Assembly (NCBI GenBank): GCA_038503035.1
Contig: JAVSML010001008.1
Span: 315,164-379,163, forward strand
Source of the DNA: Crocodylus rhombifer
Lineage: Eukaryota > Chordata > Crocodylia > Crocodylidae
Length of the DNA stretch: 64,000 nt
Reading direction: 5' to 3'
The notes under the pieces: generated by a model
Told to the model about the DNA's origin: nothing
Databases searched by the model: none
Seen by the model: the letters and a program-made list of their open reading frames with translations, nothing else
Part shown: one piece after another, positions 61,641-64,000 of the stretch
Layout: every line of letters begins with the position of its first letter
How positions within the stretch are numbered: the stretch's first letter is position 1
Translations under genes and position numbers: made by a program

Positions 61641-64000
61641 CATAGAATCATAGGAAGTTAGGGTTGGAAAGGACCTCAGGAGATCTAGTCCAACCCCTCC
61701 TCAAAGCAGCACCATCCCCAACTAGATCATCCCAGCCAAAGCTTTGTCTAGCCAGGTCTTAAACACCTCCACCACCTCTCTGGGTAATCTGTTCCAGTAT
61801 TTTACTACCCCCCTAGTGAGAGAATTCTCGCTGGTATCAGCCCCCCGCCCCCGTCTTCTCTTCTGCAGACTAAATAAACCCAGTTCCATCAGTGTCTCCT
61901 CAGAAGTCATGTCTCCCAGCCCCCTCACAATTTCTGTTGCCTTTTGCTGGACTCTCTCCAATCTGTCCACATATTTTCTGTAGTGTGGGGCCCAAAATGG
62001 TACACAGTACCATGGCCTCAGATGTGGCCTCACAAGTGCTGAATAGAGGGAAATAATCACTTCCCTTGACCTATTTGCAACACACCTACCAGTGTAGCCC
62101 AGTATGCTGTTAGCTTTCTTTGCAACAAAAGCACACTGCTGGCTCATATTCAGTTTGTCTACTGTAACCTCCAGGTCATTTTCTGCACAGCTGCTGCCCA
62201 GCCAGTCTTTCCCCTGCCTGTACCAGTGCATGGGATTGTTCCGTCCTAAGTGCAGGACTTTGTACCTGTCCATGTTGAACCTGGTGAGATTTCCTTTGGC
62301 CCAATCCTTCAGCATATCTACTACTCTCCTCAGTCTAGTGTCATCTGCAAACTTGCTAAGGGTACAGTCTATGCCATCTTCTAGGTCACTGGTAAAGACA
62401 AAACCATCCCCAGGACTGACCTCTTGGGGCACTTTTCTTGACAGCTTTCTTGGCTGCTAACTAGACATTGAACCATTGATTACTACCCTCTGAGCCCAAT
62501 GCACAAGCCAGTTTTCTGTCTGCCATTCATCCAGCCCATACTGCCTTAGCTTGCTTGCAAGAATGTTGTATGAGATGATATCAAAAGCCTTGCTAAAATA
62601 AAGGTATACCAGATCCATTGTTCTCTACGTCCACAGAGCCAGTCATCTCATCACAGAAGGCAATCAGGTTGGTCAGACATGACTTGCCCTTGGTGAATCC
62701 ATGTTGGCTATTCCTAATTGCCGTCTTGCCCAAGTGCTTCAAAATGGATTCCTTGAGTATCTGCTTCATGATTTTTCCAGGGTGTGAGTTGAAGATGACT
62801 GGCCTGTAGTTTCTCCAATCCTCCTTTTTCACTTTCTCAAATATGAGCACTATGTTTACCCTTTTCCAATTATCCGGGATCTCCCAATTACCACAAGTTT
62901 TCAAAGATGATGACGAGTAGCTCTGCAATCACACTGGCCATCTTCCTCAGATACATTCCATCCAGCCCCATGGATTTGTACATGTCCATTTTTTTTCTAA
63001 ATAGTCCTTAACCTGTTATTTCACCACTATTGGCTGCTCTTCTCCCCAGACCGTGTTGCCAGAGAGCTGACTTTGCCTGTAAAGACTGAAGTGCAAAGTA
63101 CTGAGTATTTCAGCCTTTTCTGCATCCTCTGTCAGTAGGTTGCCTCCTACATTAAATAAAGGAACCACACTTTTCCTGATCCTCTTCTTGTTGCTATCAT
63201 ACTTCTGCAACCCCTTTTTGTTATCCTTTACATCCCTTGGTAGCTGCAACTTCCAATTTCACTTTTGGTTTCCTGACTTCATCTCTGCATGCCTAAGCAA
63301 TACTCTTATATTCCTCCCCAGTTGTTCATGCAAGTTTCCACTTCTTAAATGCTTCCTTTTTGTGTTTTAGCTTACTGAAGTGTTCCCTGCTAATTCAAGC
63401 TGGTCTTCTGCCACACTTGCTAATCTTCCTGCATACCAGGATGGTTTGTTACTCCCATTTCAGTAAGGTTTTTTTAATGTACAGCCAGCTGTCCTGTACT
63501 TCCCTTCCCCTTAGACTGGTTTCCCAGGGGATACTGCCCATGTGTTCCCTGAGAAAGTAGGAATCCAGTTTTCTGAAGGTCAGGGTCCTTAGTCTACTGC
63601 TCTCCTTCCTTCATTTCCTTGGGATCCTGAACTCAATCATCTTATGGTCACTGCTGCCCAATTTGCCATCCACTACTACATTCCCTACCAATTCTTCCCT
63701 GTTTATGAGCAGCAGGTGAAAAGCACATGTGGCCTAGTTGGCCACTCCAGCACTTGTACCAGCTGATTGTCCCCAGTACTCTCCAAAAACTTCCTGGATT
63801 GCCTGTGCACTTCTGTACTGCTCTCCCATCAGATGTCAGGGAGACTGAATTTCCCCGTGAGAACCATGGCCTGTAATCAAGTAACTTGCACTAGCTGTTT
63901 GAAGAAAGCCTCATCTACCATGTCCTCCTGATCTGGTGGTCCATAGCAGACCCCCACCATGGGATCACTCTTGTTTCTCTCCCCTCTGACTCTAATTCAG
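61641..64000 (-). mobile_element. CR1 LINE, >2.3 kb, antisense, runs off window end
   Basis: The 3' terminus at 61641-61700 (CATAGAATCATAGGAAGTTA, then GGTTGGAAAGGACCTCAGGA) marks a - strand copy. From high to low coordinates the protein shows NKKGLQKYDSNKKRIRK and AEKAEILSTLHFSLYRQ (63250-63060), then [33 protein letters not shown] and [20 protein letters not shown] (62880-62640). Next comes LSKFADDTRL (about 62355; catalytic FADD intact), then YKVLHLGRNN, SREVIISLYSALVRPHLRPW and LERVQQKATEIVRGL, ending WNRLPREVVEVFKTWLDKAL (61780-61730). The 3' 711-base frame is intact; upstream frames are broken. The 5' end lies beyond 64000. Confidence 0.95.

Overview
The window is vertebrate genomic DNA from a very long intron region. 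Evidence for this is one short spliced exon, no operon-like gene packing, AT-rich intronic sequence, and many decayed retrotransposons and DNA transposons. At least seven CR1 LINE pieces from more than one subfamily, plus L2/L3-like LINE fossils and many small inverted-repeat elements, point to a sauropsid (reptile or bird lineage). My best guess is a crocodilian, with a turtle as the alternative. That guess rests on repeat style and was not checked by a search.

The only host coding sequence I can support is one 280-base exon at 29724-30003 on the + strand. It encodes most of the first immunoglobulin domain of IL1RAPL1, a synaptic member of the interleukin-1 receptor family. It has a pyrimidine-rich acceptor, a GT donor, and phases that fit the reading frame exactly. 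All other sequence is the intron before it (1-29723) and the intron after it (30004-64000). Both run off the window, consistent with the very large introns known for this gene.

Upstream intron: a ~100-bp VNTR-like repeat (1-620), a CR1 3' end (2040-2640), a tRNA-like SINE copy (4740-4990), L3-like (6330-6870) and L2-like (10445-10925) LINE fossils, four hAT-type miniature elements of which three here have clear 8-bp target duplications (11105-11277, 14415-15239, 22425-22593), a CR1 3' end (11941-12295), a second copy of the 4.8-kb repeat (12889-13265), a hairpin beside a CA microsatellite (13278-13404), a TIR-type element (16560-17135), a second copy of the ~100-bp repeat (17806-18180), a LINE C-terminal scrap (18215-18412), a 1-kb CR1 (19050-20040), a GC-rich hairpin region (23750-24960), a fossil piggyBac transposase on the - strand (26290-27820), and a Tigger-like mariner MITE (28828-29119).

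Downstream intron: a CR1 tail (31676-31745), the fourth hAT element (31881-32256), a palindromic tetranucleotide array (34443-34466), a LINE RT scrap (36573-36785) abutting a third copy of the 4.8-kb repeat (36784-37205), fold-back MITEs (41003-41412 and 41813-42900), a ~1.9-kb CR1 on the - strand (46795-48650), an LTR-like block with a 37-38 bp minisatellite (49200-50460), a decayed Ty3/gypsy LTR retrotransposon carrying a nested fold-back element (57032-60063), a different CR1 subfamily (60590-61130), and a CR1 on the - strand reaching the window end (61641-64000).

I found no bacterial-type defence, CRISPR or novel multigene system. The most informative non-host items are the piggyBac fossil, the gypsy element with its nested 41-bp-arm hairpin, and the set of fold-back elements.
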